DNA of 64,000 nucleotides from Mesostigma viride (Eukaryota; Streptophyta; Mesostigmatophyceae; Mesostigmatales; Mesostigmataceae), in the NCBI GenBank assembly GCA_009746045.1, contig RPFO01000034.1, forward strand, positions 3,641,681-3,705,680, written 5' to 3'. Below are positions 28,793 to 37,600 of this stretch, piece after piece. The position numbers were made by a program, and so were the translations under genes. Every line of letters begins with the position of its first letter. The stretch's first letter is position 1. The notes under the pieces are model-generated. The model saw only the letters and a program-made list of their open reading frames with translations, did no database searches and was not told where the DNA came from.

Positions 28793-29404
28793 ATGATTGT
28801 GCTGAGTTTTGACGTGGGCATCACGAACCTAGCGTATTGCGTGGTGAAATTGAGCGATGGACCAGGGAACGAAAATGCGAGTGGTGTACCGTTCGAGATA
28901 TTGGGGTGGGAAGTGATCGACCTGAACGCGCGCACGCTAGACGAGGCGTGCAGACACCTGCCCCCGGAGTTGTACAAGCGCATCGACGTGCTGGGGTGCG
29001 CAGACAAGGTAGTGATTGAGAGACAAACAAAGACCAGTGTGAAGATGAAGGTGATGAGCCACGCCATACAGGTGTTTTTTGAGACCCATCTCATCCACGC
29101 CCCCCCTTGCTCGCCATTGTTGAGGCCCATGGCAATTCAGTTCTCTTCTCCCTTGAAGAAATTGAAGATATACTCAGGCCCCGAGATCAATTGCTCGATC
29201 CAAAACTCTTATCGCAGGAACAAGAGGGTAGCCATTGAGCAGACGCTGCAGATACTGGAGAAGTATCCGGTGTACATGAAGTATTTCCACTCTCTTCCCA
29301 AAAAGGACGATGCCGCTGATGCACTACTCCACGCCCTTGTTGCGCTGTATGAACACTGGTCAAAGCAGTCTGCCGTCGCTGCAAAAACTGTTGTTGACCT
29401 GTGA
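28793..29404 (+). CDS. RuvC-like Holliday junction resolvase (poxvirus A22-type)
   Basis: 203 residues from ATG 28793. RNase H-fold resolvase of the kind used to resolve viral genome concatemers. The first acidic residue is in VLSFDVGITNLAYCVV (residue ~7), the second in KVVIERQ (~68), and the last pair in KKDDAADALLHAL (~180), the standard D-E-D(x)D arrangement. Located beside the YqaJ exonuclease, so the two may form a recombination pair. Intact with no frameshift. Confidence 0.9.
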   Translation: MIVLSFDVGITNLAYCVVKLSDGPGNENASGVPFEILGWEVIDLNARTLDEACRHLPPELYKRIDVLGCADKVVIERQTKTSVKMKVMSHAIQVFFETHLIHAPPCSPLLRPMAIQFSSPLKKLKIYSGPEINCSIQNSYRRNKRVAIEQTLQILEKYPVYMKYFHSLPKKDDAADALLHALVALYEHWSKQSAVAAKTVVDL

Positions 29405-29455
29405 GGTGCGTTCATCCATATGCAAATATAGAGAGGCGATAGTATATCGGCTGCC

Positions 29456-30343
29456 ATGGAGGAGTCGAGTGGCGAGTTGCACCCGGCGGTGGCGGAGTTG
29501 TTGAAGATGACAACGGCGCCTCAGAAGTCGCCTGAATGGTACGCAATACGGAACCGCATGTTGACAGCGTCTGACGTGGCCGCCGCTATCGGAGAGAACC
29601 CCTATGAAACTACCACCAAGCTTCTGAGGAAAAAGCTAGGTGACAACAGGTGCGTGTTTCAAGGGAATGTAGCGACACGGCACGGCAACATCAACGAGGA
29701 AATTGCTGCCAACGAGTACGTCAAGCGCACGGGTAAAAGGTGCTTTGAGTTCGGCCTGATATCGCACCCTCTGCACTCGTGGCTGGGAGGGAGCCCTGAC
29801 CGTGTCACGGCAGATGGTGTGCTTGTTGAGATCAAGTGTCCCTTAAAGAGGGAGATCAAGCACGAGATACCATCCTACTATGTGCCCCAGGTGCAGGTGT
29901 TGATGGAGATATTGAACCTGGACGTGTGCCATTTTGTACAGTTCAGGCCCGCGTCCACGTGGGCGGAGATGGAATACGACCAACTGGAAATCAAACGTGA
30001 TCGCAACTGGTTTCGTCAAAAGCTCCCCCTCATGCAAAAGTTCAGGGACGACTGGGTAGAAGCGATGGACAATGGGGGCCTGGAGTACCTGAAAACAAAA
30101 GGCCTCTTCTACGCGTCCTCCTCGTCGGGTGACGACGATGATGAGCAACGGAGAAATGGAAAACGAAGAAGAGTGGTGGAAGTGACTATCGACACGTGCT
30201 ATCCCTTCGTAGAGAAGCCAGATGCGCGTACTTTGCCGCGCCCCTCTTCACCCGAGGTGGTCATGACGCAAATGAAAACCATTGATTGTGATGCAGAAGT
30301 CGATTTGAACAATATGGAGCAATTTAGTTTCATTTCAAAGTAG
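29456..30343 (+). CDS. YqaJ/lambda-type exonuclease
   Basis: 295 residues from ATG 29456. PD-(D/E)XK nuclease of the YqaJ family, processing DNA ends for recombination. Visible: SPEWYAIRNRMLTASDVAAA near residue 25 (the typical RxxxxTASD), GNINEEIAANEY (~80), LGGSPDRV (catalytic Asp) and VLVEIKCP (catalytic Glu and Lys) at ~115-128, and a YYVPQVQVLMEI helix (~140) that carries the conserved Gln. C-terminus is serine/acidic and basic. A GTATAT box lies 12 bases before the ATG. Widespread in large DNA viruses. Confidence 0.92.
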   Translation: MEESSGELHPAVAELLKMTTAPQKSPEWYAIRNRMLTASDVAAAIGENPYETTTKLLRKKLGDNRCVFQGNVATRHGNINEEIAANEYVKRTGKRCFEFGLISHPLHSWLGGSPDRVTADGVLVEIKCPLKREIKHEIPSYYVPQVQVLMEILNLDVCHFVQFRPASTWAEMEYDQLEIKRDRNWFRQKLPLMQKFRDDWVEAMDNGGLEYLKTKGLFYASSSSGDDDDEQRRNGKRRRVVEVTIDTCYPFVEKPDARTLPRPSSPEVVMTQMKTIDCDAEVDLNNMEQFSFISK

Positions 30344-30351
30344 TTTACAGT

Positions 30352-30588
30352 TTATTGGTACATCCTCGAATTTGCGACCACAAAGTCCTCAAATGCGGCC
30401 AATGTCTCGTTTTGCAAGAGGGGGTACCCGCAAGACTCGCATTGATGTTTCATGGACAAGTACAGGTTTAGGATCTCATCCCTGTACATGGACTGGAAAT
30501 GGTCCGGCAATTCCTGCAGCGGGCGGGAGCAGCACCACTCGCACCCGTCGCAATCCTCAGTGGGGCAGGCAGTGAGTTGAGAGCCCAT
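30352..30588 (-). CDS. Small cysteine-rich protein
   Basis: 78 residues. N-terminal cysteine cluster (CPTEDCDGCEWCC) and a second pair (CESCGYPLL) suggest one or two zinc sites. Not recognised. Its stop lies 8 bases from the exonuclease stop (convergent). Confidence 0.5.
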   Translation of the reverse strand: MGSQLTACPTEDCDGCEWCCSRPLQELPDHFQSMYRDEILNLYLSMKHQCESCGYPLLQNETLAAFEDFVVANSRMYQ

Positions 30589-30647
30589 GGCTACTTGGTA
30601 GAAGGGGCTCGTGTTTATTGTTATGCATTGAATTTTTACCGACGTTT

Positions 30648-30848
30648 CTAAGCGCGTCCTCGAAGCATCATGACAGGGATGTACAAGCTAACCACAAGTG
30701 CCGCGAGCCAAAACGGCATCAGGGTTTGCCTAGGTCCCAGTCCAAACTTCACGGGGCGTCCATCATCCTCGAACATGCAGCGAGGCTTCCATTTAATGAG
30801 GATGTAGGACACGATCACGTATATCGGGATGGCGTGCAATAGAAGCAT
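30648..30848 (-). CDS. Two-helix conserved small membrane protein
   Basis: 66 residues. Helix ~2-18 (LLLHAIPIYVIVSYILI), then KWKPRCMFEDDGRPVKFGLG, then helix ~45-62. The order helix, (Y/W)KPxxMFDEDGxxKxFGxG, helix matches a small membrane protein that I recall from several large-DNA-virus genomes, though the family name is not certain. Probably a virion membrane protein. Confidence 0.55.
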   Translation of the reverse strand: MLLLHAIPIYVIVSYILIKWKPRCMFEDDGRPVKFGLGPRQTLMPFWLAALVVSLYIPVMMLRGRA

Positions 30849-30883
30849 TCTCGTACAGTATGGATTGATAAATTAAATTGTCA

Positions 30884-31766
30884 CTATTTTTTCTCCATAC
30901 TACGAACCGCATCCGGCGCTTCGCTGTCTCTTCTCACTCTCACATTTACACGCTCATGAGGCTCAAAGGGTGACATCCCCTCTTTATCATCAACCATGCT
31001 TTTGTACCGCTTTACAATATATGATGGGATGGCCGGCCCCCGCGACACAAGATTGTCCAGCATGAGCCTGCAAATCTGAATGAACTCGAACGGATTCTGT
31101 CTGTGTGCCCTGGGCTTAGTAAGCTCAGAATCTATTTCTCTGAAGAAAGCCGAAAACTTGTGTGCGGCCTGTTTGTGGCGCTCCGCCCGCTTGGAGAACT
31201 GCATGAAGTTTTGTACACTTGTGAGCGCAGACACGGTAATGCTGACAATCCCAATGGCCAAGGACATTGTTGGCGAACTGCAATCGTTCAACTTGGACAA
31301 CGAACTTGTGCCCGCGACGGCAGACAGGATTATTGAAGGGATACCGATGGCATTGAACCACACCGCATTGTGGGCTGCCGCCATTTCATGCATGTTGCGG
31401 AACCCCACGCCCTTTTGGCCCCATCCATACACCAGCTCTCCGCGGCCCGGCACTGAACGCGGCCCGGCACTGAACGCAAAGGTTTTCACCTTTGCGGAGT
31501 GTCTGATCAGAATACACCAGCTCCTCCATGTCTCTCGTCCAGTAGTGTTCTTTTGCTGCAGATTCAGACGAGTCACTGCTAGTCTCGTCGCGGATGATAT
31601 ACTTGTAGATGTTCACATCGTGCGCATTATGCAAGTTGTGTGTTGGTTTAAGCATGTCATACTTGGGCGAGGAGGCTGGAGTCGCCTCAATCTCTTTGCA
31701 GTCGGTAGCCACTTTTAAAGAGGTCAAATGAGATGATAAAGGATGTGTTTCTAGTTTTCCAGCCAT
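30884..31766 (-). pseudogene. SLATT-like two-helix membrane protein, broken by an 85-bp insertion
   Basis: Two overlapping frames (31766 to ~31440, and ~31511 to 30884) become one continuous frame of 265 residues when an 85-bp insertion at 31427-31511 is left out; a 12-bp direct repeat (ATACACCAGCTC) marks both ends. The C-terminal part has two transmembrane helices (~110-128 and ~145-165; PSIILSAVAGTSS and MSLAIGIVSITVSAL) framed by charged helices (QFSKRAERHKQAAHKFSAF), the layout of SLATT-domain proteins. In bacteria SLATT proteins are membrane effectors of nucleotide-signalling defence systems; some large viruses carry relatives. The N-terminal 90 residues are acidic/serine-rich. Confidence 0.55.
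31427..31511. repeat. 85-bp insertion with 12-bp target repeat
   Basis: Bounded by ATACACCAGCTC (31427-31438 and 31512-31523). Inside are a 17-bp tandem duplication (about 31441-31475), the inverted repeat GCAAAGG/CCTTTGC around 31476-31495, and CTCCGC/GCGGAG at the outer parts. Leaving it out restores the reading frame of the host gene. May be a footprint of a tiny mobile element or a repair product. Confidence 0.65.
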
Positions 31767-31787
31767 CGTACAATTATTCACAGATAT

Positions 31788-32339
31788 TTAACTCAATTGA
31801 GACCTTTTGGAATAAACCACCGGCTCGTTGTCTTGATAGGTCCGTGCAGCCATGAAGAAGAAGTCAGACAAACGGTTCACAAATCGTAGCAGACCGGCAT
31901 CCGCGCGTCCGGAGGCATAAACCTCTCGTTCTGCCCGCCGGCACACGGTCCTGCACATGTGCAGTTGGGATGCCAGCATGCCGTTGCCGCCAGGTAGTAC
32001 AAAGTTCCGTAGAACCGGCAGATTCCGTTCGTAACCGTCAATTTTAGATTCCAAGATCTGAACCGCCTCGTCAGCACAGGTAAACTTCAGGAGGGTGTCG
32101 GATCTTTCCAACGGGGCAGCAAGTGCAGTGCCGGCGTCCAAGATCCTGCACTGGATGTACTGCAAAATATCCACGAGATCTGCTGACTCACCCGCCTGAC
32201 TCACGGCCAGTCCCACGGATGCATTGAGCTCGTCCAGCGTCCCGAGGGCGGCAAAGAGAGGGTCGCTTTTCGGGAGCTTCTCACCGCCTCCTATGGCGGA
32301 CGTGAGGCCTGCGTCGCCCGCTTTCGTGTAGATCCGCAT
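31788..32339 (-). CDS. Cob(I)alamin adenosyltransferase, PduO type
   Basis: 183 residues from ATG 32339, the length usual for PduO-type enzymes. It transfers adenosyl from ATP to reduced cobalamin, giving adenosylcobalamin. Motifs match closely: N-terminal MRIYTKAGDAGLTS (ATP loop), FAALGTLDELNASVG, FVLPGGNGMLASQLH, CRRAEREV, and LLRFVNRLSDFFFMAAR near the C-terminus. The frame is open upstream to 32432, but this part overlaps the divergent primase and lacks homology. The window also encodes a class II ribonucleotide reductase, which needs this cofactor, so the two probably work together. Intact. Confidence 0.93.
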   Translation of the reverse strand: MRIYTKAGDAGLTSAIGGGEKLPKSDPLFAALGTLDELNASVGLAVSQAGESADLVDILQYIQCRILDAGTALAAPLERSDTLLKFTCADEAVQILESKIDGYERNLPVLRNFVLPGGNGMLASQLHMCRTVCRRAEREVYASGRADAGLLRFVNRLSDFFFMAARTYQDNEPVVYSKRSQLS

Positions 32340-32414
32340 GAAATCGTTAACGGTTGCTGAGAAATTTTGCGTGACGAAATCGCACGGATGGGCGCGAATT
32401 GTGGGGTCCAGTAA

Positions 32415-33897
32415 ATGTCGCCAGCCGCGCAAAAAGAGAAGTGGCAGCGCCCTGGATTTTCAGAGGCCACAAAATGGGCAGTGGAGATGGAGGTTTTCGT
32501 GGACAAGGAGGAGGAGTACACACACCTGCTGCTGGATGGGCTGAGAGGGGGCAAGATTTATTATGTGGACAAGGAGGACCTGCTGGACTTTTACAAGAAA
32601 ATTTGCTCTGATGGGCTGAAGAACACACGCAACTTTATAGTAGAGCAGAAGCCCAGGGGGGGCATTTTCCCCCTCTTTTTCGATCTTGATTGCGTGGATG
32701 ACAAGGACCTGGGAGACGAGGTCGTTGGTGCGTGGCTCCCACTGATGCAGAAGGTGCTGAGGGAGTGCCTCTCCTCTTCAGTCAACACCTTCATGGTGAT
32801 ATGCAGAGCTCCCTTGAAAACAACCAAGTCGGGGGGCTTGAAGACAGGCTTCCACGTGCACTTCCCATTTGTGTCAGTGGATAAGCACGTGGCGCTCCTA
32901 TTGCGCTCCATAATAGTTGAGAAGCTGCACACTGAGCTGGGACCCAGGCCAGAAAACAACGGCTGGATGGAAGTGATCGACCCATCCGTGCTCCTGGACA
33001 ACGGCATACGCATACTGTGGAGCTGGAAATGCGAGAGGTGTCCCGACTGCTGCAAGGCCGCGAGGCACCTGGAAAAGGAGCACGGGCCGTGCAAGAGGGA
33101 ATATGTTGACGCCGAGTACTGCAGATGCGACTTCTGTGTGGCCAGGAAGAACAGGAAGTGTCCGAACTTGTCTTGTCACTACGGGAAAATCCACGAGAAC
33201 CGCGCGTACCACCCGTGGGGGGAGATGGACGAGAGGGGGAGGTCACGGCTGAGTACACCCAGGAGGAGATCAAGGAGGACCCCATGAAGTTCCTGCAAAT
33301 GACCTCCGTGCGCTCCTTTGACGGCGCACCTCCCAGTTTGGTGGCGCAGGTGACCGTCCCGGACTGGTACGACGAGGATACCTGCGTCACTGCAGAGGAG
33401 AAGAAGACAAGGAAGCGCAAGAAGGCCGCCAAGCTTAAGTCCGCGGATGCGGAGAAAGAAGCGGCAAGGTTTGGGCTACACACAGACGAGAGTGTCGCAA
33501 CCGACTCCCCCATCCACGCCGCAGTGGAGAAGGCCGTGCGTTCCGTGGCATCCACGGGGGTGTCGAGGGTGTACCAGCGCGGGCAAGGGGCGCACGCCGT
33601 GTATTCGGCCTGGACCAAACACAAACACTGTCTGAATGTGGGCAGGGAGCACGCCAGCAACAATGTGTGGTTCTCCGTTTCGTACCAGGGCATATCCCAG
33701 CGCTGCTTTGATTCGATGGGTGTGCAGGGTATGCCTCGGACCCCTTTCCTATACCGGAGGCCTTGTACCCGGTATTGTTTCGCCCGCCCATGCCCGACGC
33801 GGCTGAGGGTAGAAGCAATCAGACAATGGCGTCGGCGTTAACGCTGGCCCAGAAGATCTCGGCTCCTCCCAGGAGGGGGTGGAAAGGGAAGAGATGA
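32415..33897 (+). CDS. Archaeo-eukaryotic (UL52-type) DNA primase, two frameshifts
   Basis: About 494 residues if two 1-base deletions are allowed (near 33235, in a G run, and near 33745, in a C/T run). Primase that makes RNA primers for DNA replication. The first frame carries the AEP catalytic set: PLFFDLDCVDD (residue ~90, metal-binding Asp pair), TGFHVHFPFV (~145), and NGIRILWSWKC (~195), plus cysteine pairs (CERCPDCC, CRCDFC, CPNLSC). The second frame holds the C-terminal zinc-type motif of UL52-like primases (HKHCLNVGREHASNNVWF, then QRCFD), and a third frame continues with LYPVLFRPP. Start 75 bases from the cobalamin gene's ATG, divergent. Confidence 0.85.
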
Positions 33898-34627
33898 GGA
33901 TCGAATTCACCCACTGGGCGTGTGTTGTACACGGGTGCAAGGCCACGGGAGTGCACAGCTTGCCAAACTCCGTCAACAGGCACGGTTTGTTCACGAGTGC
34001 GACGGGCACATTGCCGTGACTGTATTGACTGCTTACCGCTGATGAATTGGGAATAAACATAACGTTTGGACTCTTCAAGAAAGTCTGATCACTATTACTT
34101 GGCATGAAAGCAACACAGCGCAGGAACATGTTGTAATAGTAGGAAGAGTGACTAGGAAAGTTCATGCCTACCACGTCTCTCGCCATTTCCATACGCGTTT
34201 CAAAGGGAGAGTCCATCAGGCTCTTGCGGGCAAACGCGAGACAGTCGTGGACCACAAACGCGGTCTTCAGCCCATCACGTGTGATCACACCTTGCAACAC
34301 CGTACCTTTGAACAGCTTGACCTTGAACGGCGGCATGCGAACGATGTACACGCCCTTGTCCCAATCGACCAGAGAGCACACAGTCCGGCCACCGCGGATG
34401 CGCACCAGAGCGAGCAAGCAATGTACGCCGGGCGTGAAGTCGCATATCCAATACTTATCCTGTCCCAATTCCTTGGCGACCCCGCTTACACTGTCCGTGT
34501 ATTGCATGAAAGGGCGAGGGACGTCGTTGGACTTGCACGCGCCCGCCACTGCCTTGATGACGTCGCCCTCCTCGCGACGGCTGGCTCTCCGCAGCATCCA
34601 TGGCCCGATGTGGTGCGCGTCCGCCAT
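33749..34627 (-). CDS. mRNA-capping guanylyltransferase-like protein lacking the lysine motif
   Basis: 292 residues. The order of motifs resembles capping guanylyltransferases/DNA ligases: a DFTPGVHCLLALV segment where KxDGxR would be expected, LFKGTVLQGVI (motif III-like), and TAFVVHDCLAFARKSL...FETRMEMA (motif IIIa-like). The nucleophilic lysine is not visible at the expected place (Phe instead), so the protein may be inactive as a transferase or the resemblance may be superficial. The last ~45 residues overlap the primase 3' end antisense and are doubtful. A GTATAT box lies just before the ATG. Confidence 0.4.
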   Translation of the reverse strand: MADAHHIGPWMLRRASRREEGDVIKAVAGACKSNDVPRPFMQYTDSVSGVAKELGQDKYWICDFTPGVHCLLALVRIRGGRTVCSLVDWDKGVYIVRMPPFKVKLFKGTVLQGVITRDGLKTAFVVHDCLAFARKSLMDSPFETRMEMARDVVGMNFPSHSSYYYNMFLRCVAFMPSNSDQTFLKSPNVMFIPNSSAVSSQYSHGNVPVALVNKPCLLTEFGKLCTPVALHPCTTHAQWVNSILISSLSTPSWEEPRSSGPALTPTPLSDCFYPQPRRAWAGETIPGTRPPV

Positions 34628-34654
34628 AGCGTGTATATGGCACCCTCGACATTT

Positions 34655-37600
34655 TTATTGGGGCGGAGGCGCGCCGAATCGCCTTATATATTCTTGCATA
34701 AATTCAGGGCTTTGTTGAAAGCTACTCACCCATTGTGATGCAGGGACCGGAACCCCCCCTATACGTATGGCATCCAAATTATTCACCTCACGTAGCGTCT
34801 TGTCAAGCGTGATAGTGGCAATACGCGCTGCCGCTATCGCATCTTTCTTCTCTTTCTCCAGCTGTTGAATTTGTCTTTGAAGTTCCGCAAACACGATTTC
34901 CGCTTGACCCAGCTGCTGGCCCTTTGTCTGCAGATCTCCTGTGAGTTTAATGATCCTCTCAGATGCCTCGTGTACGATGCCGTCATGTTCGTCCGCGCTA
35001 ACGCCCTCCATGCCCATCGCCTTCCTCAGTTCTTCGTTCTGCTCTCTCATAAGCGTGTTTTGCTCAAGGAGTTTTCGCGCCTCTCCCCGTGTAGCCGCCA
35101 CCTCTGCACGTAATTGATCGTTCTCCAGGCCCTTTTGGTTGGTTGCTATAATTCCTGCAGTGAGTGCATCCTCTAACGATCTGAGTTTTCCATCTAACAC
35201 GAAAATACGGGCTTGGTAATCTTTCTCCATTTGTTGTTTGGCCGCTTCCACTCTCGACTTTTCGCCATTGACTTTTGTAAGGTTCTGAAGCGCCTCATTT
35301 CGTTGCAATATGATTTGATCCTTCTGGGCGTTCAGCTCATGGTACTGTCTCTGGAGTTCCTCTTTGCTTTTGATTGCATCATTGCGTTGAGTTACTGCTG
35401 CATCTCTTTCCCCTGTCATGTCGTTAAATTTTCCTTCCCATGCCTTACTGTCATCAAGGGCTTTTGACAACTGCCTAGCTGCACTATTCAACGCTTCACG
35501 AGTCTCTTTCGCCTCTTTCTCCAACTTCGCGATCCGCGCAGACGCTTTCTCGATTTCGGCGTCCTTGAGAGCTATTTCAGCTGCGTGGTTTCTCGTCAAC
35601 GTATCGATATTAGCTTGGTGGTTGGCAGCGAGTTTGGCGACGTTCTGTGCGTGTTCCTCAATAAGCCCATCAATCCGCATCTGCTTATTGGTTGCCTCCT
35701 CGATTTGCCTTTGAAGCTCTTGGTTAACACTTTCCATTGCCTGTTTGTGACTTTCCTTCAATACTTGCTTCTCCTGTTCGTGCTTTACCCCGAGATCCAC
35801 AATATTCTGTTCAATCCTTGTGATTGTGTCTGCATCTGCCGCAACCTGTGCTTCAAGGCCTCGAATCTTCTCCTCGTGTTCACCCACCTTCTCCTCGAGC
35901 ACGCGGCTCTTTTCCCGCTCATCCTTGATCGTCGCATCCCTGGCCTGCACGTCACGTTGCAGCTGTTTGTTATCTGCCAACGCCTGTGTCAGCTTTCCGG
36001 ACACGGTCGCCAACTCCTCGTCAAGAGCTTTTTTATCTATTGTGAGCTGTGCCACCTCCCCCTCCTTTTCCGCAATGGTCTGCTCGTGCCGTTGAATTGT
36101 CGCAGCTAAACCTACGTTAGCCGCCATCGCATCGTCCAGTTCCTTTTTTGTGGAGGCCAACTGGGACCTCAGACCACCGATTTCTCCCTCTAGCGTCGTC
36201 GTTAGTTCCTTTAACTTGTTGATTTCGGTCGTTTTAGCGTCCACGTCCGCTTCGAGCGTTTGGATCTGTGTTTTAGCTTCGGCCATCTCATTTGCCGCCG
36301 TTGTCAATTTGGCTTCTAGCTCCCCTTTCTCCTTAGTCAGACCCTTGATCTGGTCGTCGCGTTGAGTCACGGCCGCCTCAAGAGCATCCACTTTTGTTTG
36401 GGCCTCTGCGATACTGCCCTTCAGTGTGCGGATAAACTCGTTGGCTGCGTCCACCTCCCTTTTTTTTGCGTCCAGATCTTTTTTTGCTTGTGTGATGGTA
36501 GCTTGGTGAGCATTTTTTTCTGTGTCCAGTTGGCTTGTTATAGATGCGATCTTAGCCTCTTGATCTTCCAGTTCTTTGTCCTTTGCTGCAATGTCGGTCT
36601 TCTGGCGCGCCACCTCCTGATTTGCAGCCTTTAAATCGGCCTCGAGATGAATAGCCGCCTCTTTAGCAGTTGAAAGCTCTGCGCGCGCTAATGTCAACTC
36701 TGCGTCCTTTGCTTCCAATTCTCCCCCCAATTTGGTGATTTTTTCCAATAGTTCAACGTTTGCCACTCGCATTTTCTTCTGATCTTTCTGTAAAGCTTTC
36801 AGTTCCGCCTCCTGTTTCGCTTTCTCCGCTTCAATTTTGACAATATTTTGTGACAGTGTCTTGTTATCTCCCTCCTTAATTTTCAGTTTTTCTTGAATCT
36901 GCTCAGCTTCCTTGTTCTTTTCCCCTAATGACTTTTCCAAGACAGACTTCTCACGTTGCAGTTCCCCCACTTGCTCTTTTGCCTTCCTGGTCTCTTCTTT
37001 GTGTTGTTCCTCCGCCTGTTTTGCCGCAGCGGTCAGTGTTGTAACACGCCCTTCCAACCTGGCTATATCTCCCTTTGCAGTATCCAATGCGGCGTTCGCG
37101 GTATTCAGTTCCGTTCGCTTATTTCTCAGCTCTTGTTCCGTTACGGCCATTTTGGCCTTTGTTTGTTTGTGCTCTTCTTCTTCCGCTGTCTTCAACTTGT
37201 CCGCCACTTTCTTTGCCGCCGCCTCCTTGTTCTCGACGTCCTTGGCCAGTGCAGCCTCGCGAACTTTACCCTCTTTAATCGCTTTCTGTAAAGCTTTGGC
37301 CTGTTCCTTCTTTGCTTCAAGATCCTGCTGGGACAGTCCCAACTCTGTCTCCACTTTCTGCAAATTCGTTTCCTGCTGTGCCAACTTTGTTTGAACCGCT
37401 GCATTCTTTTGTATTTGTCTGTCTAGCTCACCTCTCGCGGTTGTCAACTCCTCTGTCGTTTTTTGCATTCCTTCCCTGGCGTCCTTCAATTCCCCTTCCA
37501 CACTCTGCAACTTTTTTTCGACCTCACGCTTCTCCCCCGCAACCCTGTCCAAATCCCCGCGCAACCCCTGGATGGACTCATATGCGCGAGTCAGCTTTGT

